In this document: piece by piece, positions 10,576-23,504 of the stretch
Layout: each line of letters begins with the position of its first letter
How positions within the stretch are numbered: position 1 is the first letter of the stretch
Source: Amorphophallus konjac
Taxonomy: Eukaryota > Streptophyta > Magnoliopsida > Alismatales > Araceae
DNA: 64,000 nt
Direction of reading: 5' to 3'
Assembly (NCBI GenBank): GCA_022559845.1
Contig: CM040118.1
Coordinates: forward strand, 239,119,224-239,183,223
Position numbers and translations under genes: made by a program
The notes under the pieces: model-generated
Seen by the model: only the letters and a program-made list of their open reading frames with translations
The model's database searches: none
Told to the model about the DNA's origin: nothing

Positions 10576-12075
10576 TTGCTTGTGCAGGAGTGTCTTGCAG
10601 CCATGCATAACAGGTGGTACCTTGATAGCAGCTGTTTAAAACACATGACTGGAGATAAAACAAAATTTTATCTCTTGGAGGAAAAGGAAGGAGGATACGT
10701 CACATTTGGAGGGAACGACAAAGGAAAAATTATTGGAACATGTAATGTAGGTAAGAACCTCTCCAACTCCATTGGAAATGTGCTGCTAGTTGAAGGCTTG
10801 AAATATAACTTGCTTAGCATAAGTCAACTCTGTGATAAGGGTCACAAAGTATTGTTTGACTCTCATGAATGTAGAATCCTTGAACCAAAATCTGACAAGG
10901 TAAAAGTTTCTGGAAAAAGGGTCAACGATGCTTACATGATTGACTTAGATTATCCTACTCATTTAAATATTTATCTTGTTACACCAAAATCTGAACTTAC
11001 ATGGTTATGGCATCATAGACTAGGTCATGCTAGCTACAATGTCTTACATAAAATGTTAAAGCATTGAATGGTGAATGGGTTGCCTGAACTTTCTTTTAAA
11101 CAAGAAAATAAATTGTGTGATGCATGTGCCCTAGGTAAACAAACAAGAAAATTCTTCAAGGCTAGATTTGCAAACATGTCATCTAAACCACTTGAGCTGA
11201 TTCATATGGATTTGTTTGGTCCAACTAGAACTGCTAGTCTAAGTGGTAGAAAATATGGATATGTCTTGGTGGTTGATTACTCTAGGTTCACATTGGTTTT
11301 CTTTCTCACACATAAAAATGATGCTTTTGATGAGTTTCAGGCACTCTATATGAAGATAAAGCAAGACGGTGAGTTATAGATTTCCAATATTCAATCTGAT
11401 CATGGTGGTGAATTTGAAAATGCTGACTTCTATAATCTTTACAGGGCTGAAGGCATTTCACACCGGTTTTCTTCACCAAAAACCCCGGAGCAAAATGGTG
11501 TAGTTGAAAGAAGGAATCGAATACTCATAGAGATGACAAGAACAATGCTTGCCGAACGGCAACTCCCAAGAAAATTTTAGGCTGAAGCGGTAAACTTGGC
11601 ATGTTACATTATCAACCGCTCTATGGTAAAGCCACACACCAAAAAGACTCCTTATGAGTTGCTGAAAGGTAAAAAACCTTCTGTCACACACATGAAAGTA
11701 TTTGGATCTAAATGCTTCATCCATAATAATGATAAAAGAGACTTAGATAAATTTGAGCCCAAGAGCGATGAATGTATATTCCTTGAATATTATGATAGAT
11801 CTAGGGCTTATAGAATTTATAATATCAAGAGTCAAACTGTGGAAGAATCACCCCATGTTTCCTTTGATGAATATCACGATGATTCTAACAATGATAACTC
11901 TTGCAGGAAAAATGATGAAGATGGGGAATTCCTAAGCATGAAGGAAAAGAATGATCCTCCACAAGAAGAAACAAGAGAAGATGGTGACCTAGCTGAATCA
12001 AGTAATGCAAGGGATCAAGCTCCAGGAGAAGTAATGATTCTACAAACATTAGAATTCTTAAGGATCATCCTTTAG
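10576..12075 (+). pseudogene. pol: C1 protease and integrase (broken)
   Basis: Protease: WYLDSS (10616 onward) aligns with the Sirevirus WYLDSGCSRHM motif, so the catalytic Asp is present but the following Gly is Ser. Integrase: HHCC zinc domain (WHHRLGHAS ... CDACALGKQTR, about 11008-11150), first catalytic Asp in HMDLFGPT (about 11206), second in SDHGGEF (about 11398), and Glu in NGVVERRN (about 11490). TGA at 11065, TAG at 11377 and TAG at 11578 (Trp in C2) interrupt it. The frame shifts at about 12020-12090 before RT. Confidence 0.9.
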
Positions 12076-12092
12076 AAAATGTCATTGGTAGC

Positions 12093-13707
12093 TTGAATGA
12101 CCCACCTAGAACAAGGTCACATTTTAGAATTGTGGAAGAATTAGATCAACTTGCTCTTGTCTCCCAGCTTGAACCCAAGAATGTTGATGAGGCATTAAAG
12201 GATGAAAACTGGATAAATTCAATGCAAGACGAGTTAAACCAGTTTGAGAGAAACAAAGTTTGGCATCTTGTTCCTAGACCTTCATCACAATCTGTCATAG
12301 GCACTAAATGGGTCTTTAGGAACAAACTCAGTGAGGATGGCAAGATAATAAGAAACAAGGCTAGATTGGTGGCTCAAGGGTATAATCAAGAGTTTGGGGT
12401 AGACTTTGATGAATCTTATGCCCCAGTTGCTAGACTCGAAGCCATCAGAATTTTACTTGCCTTTGCATGCTCCCTTAGAATAAAGCTGTATCAAATGGAT
12501 GTAAAAAGTGCTTTCTTGAATGGCTTGATCAAAGAAGAAGTCTATGTTGAGCAGCCCCCTGGCTTTGAGAACACTAACCATGCAGATTTGTATACAAGCT
12601 AGACATGGCACTTTATGGACTGAAGCAAGCACCAAGAGCTTGGTATGAGAGACTAAGCTCATTCCTCATTGAGAAAGGGTACACACGAGGTAAGGTAGAT
12701 CAAACACTTTTCACCAAGAAGCAAGGTAAGAACATTTTGATTGTTCAAATTTATGTTGATGATATTGTGTTTGGTTCTACTAAATCTGAAATGTGTGAGG
12801 AATTTGCTAACCTCATGACTAGCGAATTTGAGATGAGCCTAATGGGAGAACTCCAATTCTTTCTCGATTGCAGGTCAACCAAGGAGAAGATGGGTGCTTC
12901 ATAAGTCAAGCCAAATACATCAAGGAGCTGCTGAAAAGATTTGACATGACAAATAGTAAAATAACTGCAACTCCTATGAGCACCACAACATCACTAGATT
13001 CGGATGAAAATGGTAAATTAGTGGATGCAAATATCTATAGAGGTATGATCTGCTCTTTGCTTTACTTGACTACATCCCGACCAGATATCCAGTTTAGTGT
13101 ATGCCTTTGTGCTAGATTTCAAGCTAGTCCTAGAGAATCTCACTTGACTGCCGTCAAACGTATCCTTAGATATCTTGCCGGCACTCAAGATTTGGGATTG
13201 TGGTATCCGTCATCATGTGATTTATCTCTTATATCTTATTCTGATGCGGACTATGCTGGATGCAAGCTGGATCGCAAAAGTACTAGTGGCTACTGCCAGT
13301 TTCTGGGCGGGTGTTTAGTTTCTTGGGCCTCCAAGAAATAACACTCGGTTGCCCTCTCAACCGCAGAGGCAGAATATGTTGCTGCGGGGAGCTGTGGCAC
13401 CCAAGTGTTGTGGATTAAACACCAACTCCAAGACTACTTAGTAGATCTTGGTTGTGTCCCGATTCTGTGTGATAACACTAGTGCTATAAACATTGCCAAA
13501 AATCCAGTCCAGCACTCTAGGACTAAGCATATTGAGATTAGACATCACTTCATTAGAGATGAGGTCGTTAAGAACAATTTTGAACTGCATTTTGTTGATA
13601 CTCTAAATCCAATTGCTGATATCTTCACCAAGCCCTTATGTAATGACAGGTTTTCAACACTCAGAAGAGGGCTTGGTCTTTGCCGACCTCCGGCCAATAA
13701 AAATTGA
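12093..13707 (+). pseudogene. pol: C1 reverse transcriptase and RNase H (broken)
   Basis: RT begins at the [17 protein letters not shown] block and contains [17 protein letters not shown] and the active-site motif YVDDIVFGS (about 12753-12780), all intact. RNase H has SDADYAGCKLD, KSTSGYC, and the DNTSAI and KHIEIRHHFIRD blocks, and ends at 13707. Frameshifts lie near 12595 and near 12870, where the QVQ-type motif after the FLD block is disrupted. TAA at about 13339 interrupts RNase H. This enzyme would copy element RNA into cDNA. Confidence 0.92.
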
Positions 13708-15589
13708 AATGATGATCTTGTTCAATTTAGTGTGTGTTTTTACAGATTGGTGTTCCATGCATTGTTTATATGTAATTATGTCATTTTGCATATGGTGTAG
13801 CACTGCATGTGGTCATAATGCATAACAAAGTTGAATTCATGTTCACGATGCATTGCATGGTTTGTGTAGCATCATACTTGCATGGCCATGATATATTAAA
13901 TGTTGATGTATGGAAAGGCAGGCTATGCTTATCTAGAAGCACTCAATATACGTGAGGTCTCACCTCCACCAAGTACCATGCGTCACTGTCACATATAGGC
14001 TATATAGTAAGGGGGAGTTGTCAATTTACAACATTCATGCATATATTTCATCTTCATTCTGCTAACTTTAATATGTGTACAACTATGTGTTGGGTCACAC
14101 ATTTCATGTCTGCCAACTTCATGTTTGATCAGGTCAACCCCTACATGATTCTAGTCAACTCCTTCAGTGCATTAATTGCATATCCTTTGGGGGAGTCTTG
14201 TTGCCTTACTTAATCTCTTACAATATGAACTTCACTGGCCTCCAGTTTGAAAATGAGATCATGAGCCCGATAGAACTACGGAGTAATAGCTTTTTATTAT
14301 ATGCACTGATGATTATCCATCTAATGAAAATGGTTCAGATTTAATGATTTCTTACAGTTCTGAAATATCTTTTGAAATCATCTATGTTCTGTTGTTTTAA
14401 CAGACCTTAACTAGAGATTGCATGTTGTGCCTTGAATGACCCTCCTGAAATCTGAAAATTCAAACTTCATGACAACCTTGGTGATACTCTAGAGCTAAGT
14501 ATTATTTTTAAACATCTTGATGAGCTGGAATTCCTGAAAATCAATTTGACAGAGAAATGATATTGTTGCAAGGAGAAATATGTCACGTCATCAAATCAAG
14601 TGACGGATGATATGTCATGATGTGCCCCTGTTATCTCTGTCTTAATTATATTAGACTCTAGGTAGAGCACTAGCATAATTGCTGAGAAATATATCTTTTC
14701 ATCAAAGAATGAGATCAGATATGTCATGACGTGACTTTGCTATCTCTGTTCATTCTGAAGCATAACAGTCAGTCTTACCAGATACCTAGGAATACTGGCG
14801 TCTAAGCAATGTGTATTCTTACGGCTAGGAGGCATGTACTAGACTCGACTGCTCGTAAAATATGAGTCATGTGCTTTCAAATACAAAAGATACTGCCAAT
14901 CAAAAATATGGAGCAATCATAAAGTTCCATGCTTTAGTCATGATTGTTTAGCCTCAATACTAGTTTTTATGTTATTCCCTTTGTAGTTATTGAAAATGGA
15001 TATATAAGACAAGGGAAGGTTAAACACTGTCATGCCATGCGCTTTTGGTTCATTTCTATTAAAACATGGATGTAGATGCTTTTCGAACTCTATTTTTGAT
15101 CTCATATTTCATTAGCTTTGAACCATGTATATTGCTCACGACATGTTTCCGGTCTGCATATAATGGTTTGCTCTCAACTCCTATTCAGCTCTGGTCTCTC
15201 GTACATTTGCCACCATCTATACCTTATCTCTCCTTTTTGCTGTTGTCAAAGGGGGAGAAAATGTCTTGTTGTGAGTCCTTTGTGAGCTAATACCTTTGTC
15301 CCTCCTTTGTGCGACGTCTTTGTGAGTTGTCAAAGGGGGAGAGTGAATTGTGGACGGGGGAGAGTCCACGAGGGAGAGAACTTTATGAGCTTTGAGTCTT
15401 CATATGTGATGGGGGTTTCTGCATAGCATTCACATGCTTTGATCATCCATGCATACATATCCGCATTCACATACTTTCACTATGATGGATCTTAAGCTGC
15501 ACATGTCGCATATGTCATAAACTTTACCATCTTGGATATTACTATCACATAATGACTCACAGTGTTACCATCATCAAAAAGGGGGAGAA
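13708..15589 (+). other. C1 3' non-coding region with repeated polypurine tracts
   Basis: No credible coding region. The stretch holds at least five PPT-like tracts of the form aa/aGGGGGAG (about 14009, 14187, 15248, 15332, 15353) before the functional one at 15577-15589. An env-like gene, present in some Sireviruses, is not supported: the only hydrophobic ORF (15066-15290) is short, overlaps a PPT and has no counterpart in C2. Confidence 0.75.
15577..15589 (+). other. Polypurine tract of C1
   Basis: AAAAAGGGGGAGAA abuts the right LTR start TGTTG at 15590. This is the primer site for plus-strand DNA synthesis. Confidence 0.9.
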
Positions 15590-17265
15590 TGTTGTGCCCC
15601 TGTGGTCATTTGAGTCATCTTGTGGTCACTTGGGTCATTCGACATCATCTTATGGTCATTTGAGTCATTTGATAATCTTGGTTTTGATAATGGCTTAACA
15701 CTATAAGTCAATGATGTTTGCCAATCTCATATGACTGACATACGTGATGTTTTATTCATGACAAATATGCCAATGAATGGACAAGAAATAGAGTGGCGAT
15801 GGCAAAAGTGAAAGCTCATTGATCGCGCCCAAGCAAGGATGCAAATCTCTTCTACAAGTAAAAGTCGACATTTCTCATTCGGCACGTCACATAGGTCGAT
15901 GCACAAAGAAGCATAGCCAAGAGAGTCCAAGGCCAAAGACTCAGTTGACACCTTCAAGACAGTCAAGGTTGATGCCACAGATGAGAATGGGCTGCTAAAG
16001 GACTTAAGCGACGGAGCTAAAGCAGTTAACGGACTGACCAGACATAACCCGGGGTCTGCCCAGCTGGTGGTCGACCGCCATCCCAGGGGCGGTCGACCGC
16101 CCCTTCCAGGAGCTCCCTGTTTGCACGATTCTTAGTGGTGATCGATCGCCAGCCTAGTAGCGGTCGACCAAAAATTCCAGGGACCATCCGTTTGCAGGTT
16201 TCTCAATAGCGGTCGACCGCCAGCTTCCATAGGTCGATCGCCAGCCCCGAGCCAACAAATGTTGACTTTATTTTCCACTTCGAGAAGAACCCCTTTCCTT
16301 GTATTTGTTTAACCCCAAAGTCACCCAATCCCCCATGGATTGTGGATCTGGTCTGGGGGATGTCCAAGGACCATTCAAAGTCTATAAAACCAACACATGA
16401 GGGGTTAGAAACCCTAATGCTTCAATTGGAACAAGAGAGATCAAGGGAGGCTAGAGGAGGTGATTCACGAGTACTGTAGCACCTCCGTGAACAGTGCTTC
16501 GGGCTGGAGTTCTTCATCCATTCCAAGGTGTTTCAAGCTCATATCAAAGCAAGCAATTTCCAAGGAAGTGCAGAAGCAAGCAAAGCTATCAAGGTGATCC
16601 AAGGAAGTTGATTTCACAAGGTTTTCAAGGGAGATCAAATCTACATCCTTTATCTTCTTCATCAACTCAAGGTGATCCAAGGAAGATCATTTCACAAGGA
16701 AGAAGATACCAATGAAGCATCAGATTCAAGCTCCAACAATCTCAGAGAAGATCTTTTCTCCTTGAGCATATTCTATATCTTGTTTGAGTATTTTTATATC
16801 TTGTTCTTTTTTCATTTCATTCAAACATTTGAAACTAAAGATCATCCCTACCGGTGGTTAGTAGGAAGGCAATCGAAAGTTATCCGATCTGCGGTGTTGA
16901 CGTCCCTACCTGTGGTTAGTAGGAAGGAAATTGGTGGTCTTTCCGATTTGCGGTTTAGTGTGTGGCACTAGTGGAGCCTCACCGGATTTGGTGAGCGGTG
17001 GACGTAGGATTGGGGATTCAGTCTGAACCACCTTAAAATCTCGTGTGTGGTGGTTTGCTTGTGCGATTACTTTGTGTTAGATGCATGCTTAGGTTCAATC
17101 TCTATATTGCGTAATCATCTTGCTAAGTAAATCGTTGTGTCCTTCGTTAAGCTAGTTATATTCCGCTGCTATTATCATTATGTAGCTTTAAAGAGGGGTG
17201 TTCTGTAAAAAGAGGGGCAGATCTATTCACCCCTCCCCTCTAGATCCGCTATCCACTACTCAACA
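15590..17265 (+). repeat. Right LTR of C1
   Basis: It is the same length and sequence class as 6656-8336 and ends CTACTCAACA. Several palindromes seen intact on the left are mutated here (for example 'gtggtgatcgatcgcc' near 16137). It is followed directly by element A pol ('ctggatgtattccc'). Confidence 0.93.
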
Positions 17266-18600
17266 TTCTGGATGTATTCCCATCAGATTTTCCCGGTTTA
17301 TCGCCCGAAAGGGAAGTAAACTTTTCCATTGAACTCATTCCCGGAGCAGCACCTGTTTCAATATCTCCCTACAGGATGTCCCCCACGGAACTCAAGGAAT
17401 TGAAGAGACAACTTCAAGAATTACTAGACAAGGGTTTCATTCGACCTAGCACATCCCCTTGGGGTGCGCCAATTCTATTTGTCAAGAAGAAAGAATGATC
17501 TCTCAAGCTATGTATCGATTACCGGCGATTGAATCAGCTTACTATCAAGAACAAGTATCCATTACCACGTATCGATGAGCTCTTTGATCAGATTTCAGGT
17601 GCAGAATATTTCTCCAAAATCGACCTCAGGTCGAGTTATCATCAACTCAAGATCAAGGATGAAGACATACACAAGACGACTTTCTGGAGCTGGTATGGCC
17701 ACTATGAATTTGTAGTAATGCCGTTCGGGTTAACCAATGCCCCGACATCATTCATGCAACTTATGAATAATGTCTTCAGGCCTTATCTCGATCGATTTAT
17801 GATCGTGTTCATTGATGACATTCTTATATATTCAAAGACTACAGAAGAGCATGAAGAGCACATAAGAATAGCCTTGCAAACGCTAAGAGAGCACAAACTT
17901 TATGCAAAGCTTAGTAAGTGTGAGTTCTGGCTAAAAGAGATTTCTTTCCTTGGCCATATTATTTCAAAGGAATGGTTCGTTGTTGATCCTTCTAAAGTTG
18001 AAGCTGTTAAAAACTAGAGCCGACCAACGACCGTGTCAGAAGTTAGAAGTTTTCTGGGTCTGGCTAGTTACTATAGGTGATTTATTAAGGATTTCTCAAA
18101 GATTGCCATTCCTTTGACTAGACTCACAAGAAATGAAAATCCGTTTATATGATCGGAGGACTGCAAAGAGAGTTTTCTAAATCTTAAAGATCACCTTACT
18201 ACAGCACCTATTTTAACATTACCAACTGAAGGTGGTGGTTTTAAAGTCTATACGGATGCATCTGGCATTGACCTAGGATGTGTTCTTATGCAAAATGGAA
18301 AGGTGATTTGTTATTCCTCAAGACAACTGAAGCGTCGTGAAGAAAATTATCATGTGCATGATTTAGAATTGGCTACGGTTATATTCGCATTAAAGATTTG
18401 GTGACATTACCTTTATGGGGAGAAATTCACTATATTTTCATATCATAAAAGTCTGAAATATCTTTTCACCCAGAAGGAGTTGAATATGCGACAACGTAGA
18501 TGGTTGGAGTATCTCAAGGAATTCGACTTCACTATTCAATATCATCCAGGAAAGGCAAATGTTGTAGCAGACACTCTTAGCAGGAAACCAATGGCGAACC
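17266..18600 (+). pseudogene. pol: Element A reverse transcriptase and RNase H (broken)
   Basis: The frame resumes from the upstream protease at [11 protein letters not shown] (17268). RT motifs: [56 protein letters not shown] and the active site FIDDILIYS (about 17808-17834). RNase H starts near [12 protein letters not shown] (about 18035), with YTDASG (about 18250) and the tail [15 protein letters not shown]. In-frame stops lie at about 17498, 18015, 18077, 18150 and 18401. Several sit where family members have Arg or Trp. Confidence 0.9.
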
Positions 18601-20167
18601 TAGCAAGCCTCCAAAAAAGTATAACTTGTCTTATCAAAGATTTTTCTCACCTAAATCTTGAAATTGACAAGGAAGAAGAAGGATGTATAATTGCCAATAT
18701 AAGGTCTCAACCTACATTGATTGAGGATATAGTCAAATTGCAAGAAAAGGATCCTATATTAATGGAGATTAAGGATAACATTGATCAAAGGCCAGAATTC
18801 TCTATTTCACATGATGGAAGATTATTATTTAAGGATCGAGTTTGTGTGCTGAATCATGATGACACTAAGAAATTGATCATGGAGGAAGCGCATAAATCGA
18901 GATATGCTATTCACCCTGGAGCTATCAAGATGTATCAAGATTTGAAAAGAAACTTTTGGTGGCCCAATATGAAAAGTGAAGTGGCAGAATTCGTGTCTCG
19001 CTGCCTCACTTGTCAGCAGGTAAAGGCAGAACATTTAAAACCCGCTGGGAAGTTACACCTCTTGAATATTCCCGAGTGGAAATGGGAAAGTATAGGGATG
19101 GATTTGATCATAGGTTTATCTAAGACAAGAGGTAGACACGATGATATATGGGTGATCATAGACTGATTGACTAAATCTGCACATTTCCTACCAATCAAAA
19201 GTCGATGGTCTGTGGATGTATTAGCAGCACTATACATGAAGGAAATTGTCAAACTGCATGGTGTCCCTGTCACCATCATATCTGACCGAGACCCTCGGTT
19301 TACATCACAATTCTAGAAGGGGCTTCAACATTCATTAGGGACCCGGCTCAACTTTAGCACAACATTCCATCCACAACTGATGGTCAAACGGAAAGGACAA
19401 ATCAAGTGGTGGAAGATATGCTCAGAGCTTATGCTATTGACTTTGGCGGAAGTTGGCACGATCACTTGCCTTTAGTGGAATTCTCATACAATAATAGCTA
19501 CCAAGCTAGCATACAAATGGAACCGTTTGAAGCTTTATATGGAAGAAGCTATCATTCCCCTATTTGTTGGAATGAAGTAGGAGAAAAGTAATTTCTCGAT
19601 CCCGACATCATTAGGGATAGTACTGAGAAGATTAAACTTATTTGAGAAAGACTTCATATGGTCCAGGATAGGCAGAAATCTTATGCTGACAATCGAAGGC
19701 GCGATCTGGAATTCCAAACAGGAGATCATGTGTTCCTTAAAGTTTCTCCAGGTCGAGGTATTCGAAGATTTGGAATCAAAGGCAAGCTTACTCCAAGATT
19801 CATTGGCCCCTTTGAAATTCTCGAAAGGGTTGGAGAAGTTACATATCGTATTGCTTTGCCCCCTCAATTAGCAGGAATTCATGATGTATTTCACGTCTCA
19901 ATGCTCAAGAAGTATGTACCTGATCCTTTTCATGTCATCACTTATGACAATCTGGAGATTAAGAAGGATTTGACATACGAGCAAAAGCCAGTCAAGATCA
20001 TTGAACGAGAAGTACATCAATTGCGGAATAAAACTATTCCTATGGTCAAGATCCAATGGACCAAGCTATGGCCGCATGAAGCAACATGGGAAACCGAAGA
20101 AGCCATGTGCAAGAGATTTTCAGAATTATTTGAATGTAAGTACACTCTCCATAAATCCATGAATTGA
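18601..20167 (+). pseudogene. pol: Element A integrase with chromodomain-like tail (broken)
   Basis: The zinc domain ([15 protein letters not shown] ... [11 protein letters not shown]) lies at about 18890-19035. The catalytic core has MDLIIGL (first Asp, about 19099), ISDRDPRF (second Asp) and TERTNQ (Glu, about 19393). A TGA at about 19164, a TAG at about 19314 and a frameshift near 19375 break it. The C-terminus has the GPFEILERVG block and a chromodomain-like end (VKIQWTKLWPHEATWETEE, about 20044-20100). In chromoviruses this domain guides integration toward particular chromatin. Confidence 0.9.
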
Positions 20168-20190
20168 ATTTGGGGATAAATTCTTTTTTT

Positions 20191-20202
20191 AGTGGGGGAG
20201 GG
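20191..20202 (+). other. Polypurine tract of element A
   Basis: AGTGGGGGAGGG lies immediately before the right LTR start TGTAACGCCCG at 20203. Element B has the near-identical tract GTGGGGGAGGG at 30058-30068. Confidence 0.9.
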
Positions 20203-23200
20203 TGTAACGCCCGAGAATTTTCTAAGAATTTTTTGGATTGAAAATATAATTACTAAGAATTTAATAGGCTATTAATTGAATTTTAATGAATTAAATCCAA
20301 TTATTTAGGCCCTACACTAATCCAAGTGGATTAGGTCCATATAATAAAATCAATAGGCCCAAAAAGATTGTTTTGGACCTTGGCCCATTTTCTAGAACCT
20401 TAAAATAGGTGAAATGACGGAATTAAGGAGATAATTACTCCTTGGCATATAAATAAAAGGATAATATTGGGAATAATATCAAAAGAATTTGAAGTATTTC
20501 AAATTCGGCGCTCACAGCATAAAACGGTCTATCGCAAGACCGCTAACGGGCTATAAATGGTCGTCCAATGACCGCTAACGAATGCAGATTCCGTGAGAGG
20601 AAGAAAATGTGAAAAGGTTAGATTTTTAGCATCCAAATCATCTTGGATCGACTCTATCAGCTAATTAGATAGGTTTAGAAGGATGGTAGATCGAATGAAA
20701 AGTCTAATTGGGACTCTAAATTCATTCTAATCCTCAAACCCAAGCTAAAACCTATAAATAGGTCCCAGCTTTGACATGCGTGGCCCCTACTTTGGCTCGC
20801 GTGAAACCCAGGTAAGGAGACCGAATTAGAAGTAAATTTCTTCTAGGAATTTATTCATTGTACTTAGAACTAACTACCCTCCAAATTTCATTATAGGAGA
20901 TCAAGCTTATGTGAAGTTAGAAGCATCTAAAGTCGCTATTTCTACATTAAGAACTCAGGAATTAGTGCGTCTGATCGAAGAAAATCAAGGAATTCAGAGC
21001 CCAAAACGAGGTAATTTGATGGAGGTTCTTTAGAACTTTATGTTCCCCTATATATCTTCTACTAACCCTCAAAATTTCACGTCCACAGGTCAAGAGAATC
21101 AGGTGATAGAGGGACGTGAAGTTGCTGATTTAGAGCAAGAAAGTCCAGAACTAAGGCTTGATTCCAGTTAGAAATTCGAAGTCTAAAAGCACGGTTAAAT
21201 GTAGGTTATCTCATGAAAGGCTTAAATTTAAAGTCAGGAACAAAATCCCACTTGTTTCATTCATTTTCATGCATTGTACTTTGTGAATTTCATGTTTTAC
21301 TTAAGACTATGCATTTAGTATATATTTCATGCATGAACTAGCCCTAATGAAGTAAACATATGAGTTTTTCTCGTAATCACATTAACCTATGTATATTGTT
21401 GGCCTTAAATTATTCTATCATGATCATGGAAGTTAGAATATGTTGATTTCCAGACATGATATGTCTTAATTAGCATTTTTGTTTAGTTATCTTTTGAACT
21501 CGGATTTACGCAGGAAGAAACAGTCTTCCTATGGACCGCCAGAGAAATGTGACGGTCGTACGATAGACTGCTAACCGTAAAGTGACGGTCTTCCAGTTGA
21601 CTGTTTTTAATTTCTAAATTTCTGCATTATTTTAACCGGAGACTTAATGCAAATTTACCATAATTATTATATGTTAAGCCTAGTTAACTAAGTCTTATTC
21701 CTGATTTAATTACTGGTTTATATACTTAGTGAATGTACTTGTTTATCATAATAGATTTCATGTTTCATGTACATTGGTATTATTTTAACTTATGTTAATT
21801 TATGCCAAAAAATCATATACTCTTGTAATTAAATACATGTTTCTAAAAGATTCATGATTTAACTTGATCACTGTTTTATTTCAATTTTTTCTCTTATCAA
21901 AGTGTCATTTTCTTAAGTGCATCGCACACATCCCGGTATGTTGTCATTAGTTACACTTTTGCACAAAACACAAGCTTGGACATGATGACCTCTCTCTTGG
22001 ATATTCCTTCCAATGAAGTAGGAAATCTTATTTCAAGGCCTCTGTAAGACTCCTCGAGTCTGGGATTTCCACTAGGACGCCGAGCTGGTTGTACCATTAA
22101 AGCCTAATTGTCTAGAAGGCACTTATACCGATGTTTTATATTCTAGATTATTAGCGGCCTTCTGGTTGACTGCCAATGACTGCTAGCGGGCCTACACTTG
22201 ACTGCTAACGGATCCTAAATGGTACTGCATTAGACCGCTAAGACTCCATATATCCTTTTTTAAAATATCGAACTGTCTTATCATTAACGGTCCTATACTA
22301 GACCGCCTTGGACAAGAGACGGTCCAGTAAATGACCACTAGCGTCCTGAATTTGATTATCCCAGGGTTTTGACTCAAGGGTTGATTTTCTTACATTCCTA
22401 GATGGTCTAATTGATTATCTAGAACCTGTCACATTATTCCAAAGATATCTAAGTAATTTTGAAAGTTAAAGAATGTACCGTTATGCTGCCGATTTATTTT
22501 CCTGGCATAACCTAGTTATTAAATGTATTTATTGAAACCTCTTAGTATTAATAGAAGCATTCTATTTTTTTGGTTACATTATCATGGAACTATAGTTGAA
22601 ATTGTACGTTCTTGGCCATATTATTGACATAAATGTGGAAGTAGCTTGGTTTATACTTGAAGATGCAGTTCGAGCACTAATTGTGTTCAAGGGCTCTATG
22701 CTAGTCCCCTCGGCTGATTGTCGGAAACATACTATATAAACTATGGGGTATGATGCTACTGGCGTCGCATTGTGCTTGAAGTACTTTCTCTATAAATAAG
22801 TGAAATATCTATGAAATTCCACATAAATTCACGAAGTACTTGTTACTAAGTAAAGAGTACATGCTTGCTTGTTATATGACTTTCTAGTGCATAACCTTCA
22901 TGGTTATGAAAAGTACATTATTGTTACATTCTTGAAAGGCCAAATTTATATTCTTGTTCTATACTTGATCATATCATATTCTCATATCTCAAGCTCAATC
23001 GTATCTTGTTATTTTGGCTTTATTTGCATGTTTCATCATATTTGCATGATTTATCTTATCCTTTAGAGCTAAGATGTTAATTACTTAAATTTGCCAATCA
23101 TGTTGATACGAAGATACCTATTGGGCAAGTGTGCTCATTACCCCACTTTCCAATCTTTTTCAAGAAATTCTAGTGCGACAGATTCAGATTACTCGAGTGA

Positions 23201-23504
23201 TGGATTCGAGAGCGATTAAAGGAAATATGGATTCGAGTGAAGACTTAGAATGTCAAAATATGTCTAGATTGAGTCGTTACATGTAATTTTTCTTTTTATT
23301 GGGTCTACATCAAAAAGAGTCGAATATTCATGTATTTGGATTATGATTACATGATATGAAATAAAGGTGAAAGTTTGATTAAATTGTTGTGCAATTACTT
23401 TGTGTGATTGTTATTGCGCTCTGATTATATTGCTTGCTCGAGACTTACCATGCCGGTTGTTCACGTTCCCGATTGTTTCTGCTACATAATCTCGGGGCGT
23501 GACA
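20203..23504 (+). repeat. Right LTR of element A, complete, 3.3 kb
   Basis: TGTAACGCCCG at 20203 to CGGGGCGTGACA at 23504. It has a TATA box at 20753-20760 and spaced CGGTC/GACCG dyads at about 20525-20578, 21530-21605 and 22150-22350. It ends inside the LTR of element B. Confidence 0.93.

Larger units (their letters stand above)
6656..17265 (+). mobile_element. Sirevirus-type Ty1/copia element C1, 10.6 kb
   Basis: Two near-identical LTRs (6656-8336, 1681 bp; 15590-17265, 1676 bp) begin TGTTGTGCCCC and end CTACTCAACA. The pol order is protease, integrase, RT, RNase H, which defines Ty1/copia. A long gag with coiled coil, a 1.9-kb non-coding 3' region and repeated polypurine tracts are Sirevirus features. 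The flanks TTTCG (6651-6655) and TTCTG (17266-17270) are a degraded 5-bp target duplication. Removing C1 restores the pol frame of element A. Stops and several frameshifts make it non-autonomous. Confidence 0.93.
1780..23504 (+). mobile_element. Tekay/Del-type chromovirus, element A (Ty3/gypsy), with C1 nested inside
   Basis: Order: left LTR (5'-truncated), iMet-type primer site, gag, protease, RT, RNase H, integrase, chromodomain-like tail, polypurine tract, right LTR. Protease-RT-integrase order makes it Ty3/gypsy. The long LTRs (about 3.3 kb) and C-terminal chromodomain-like block place it in the Tekay/Del chromoviruses. The right LTR ends at TGACA and the next base continues the LTR of element B ('aagcctgtact', compare 31677), so A inserted into B. 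The Sirevirus C1 (6656-17265) splits its pol just before the RT domain. The reading frame is broken by several stops and at least two frameshifts, so it is not autonomous. Confidence 0.9.

Noticed and set aside
15066..15290. Hydrophobic ORF as a Sirevirus env-like gene in C1
   Set aside because: Only 74 codons, overlaps a PPT-like tract, and C2 has no counterpart.
17266..20167. Endogenous pararetrovirus (caulimovirid) origin of the pol fragments
   Set aside because: Integrase, paired LTRs, polypurine tracts and chromodomain-like tail show LTR retrotransposons; no movement protein seen.
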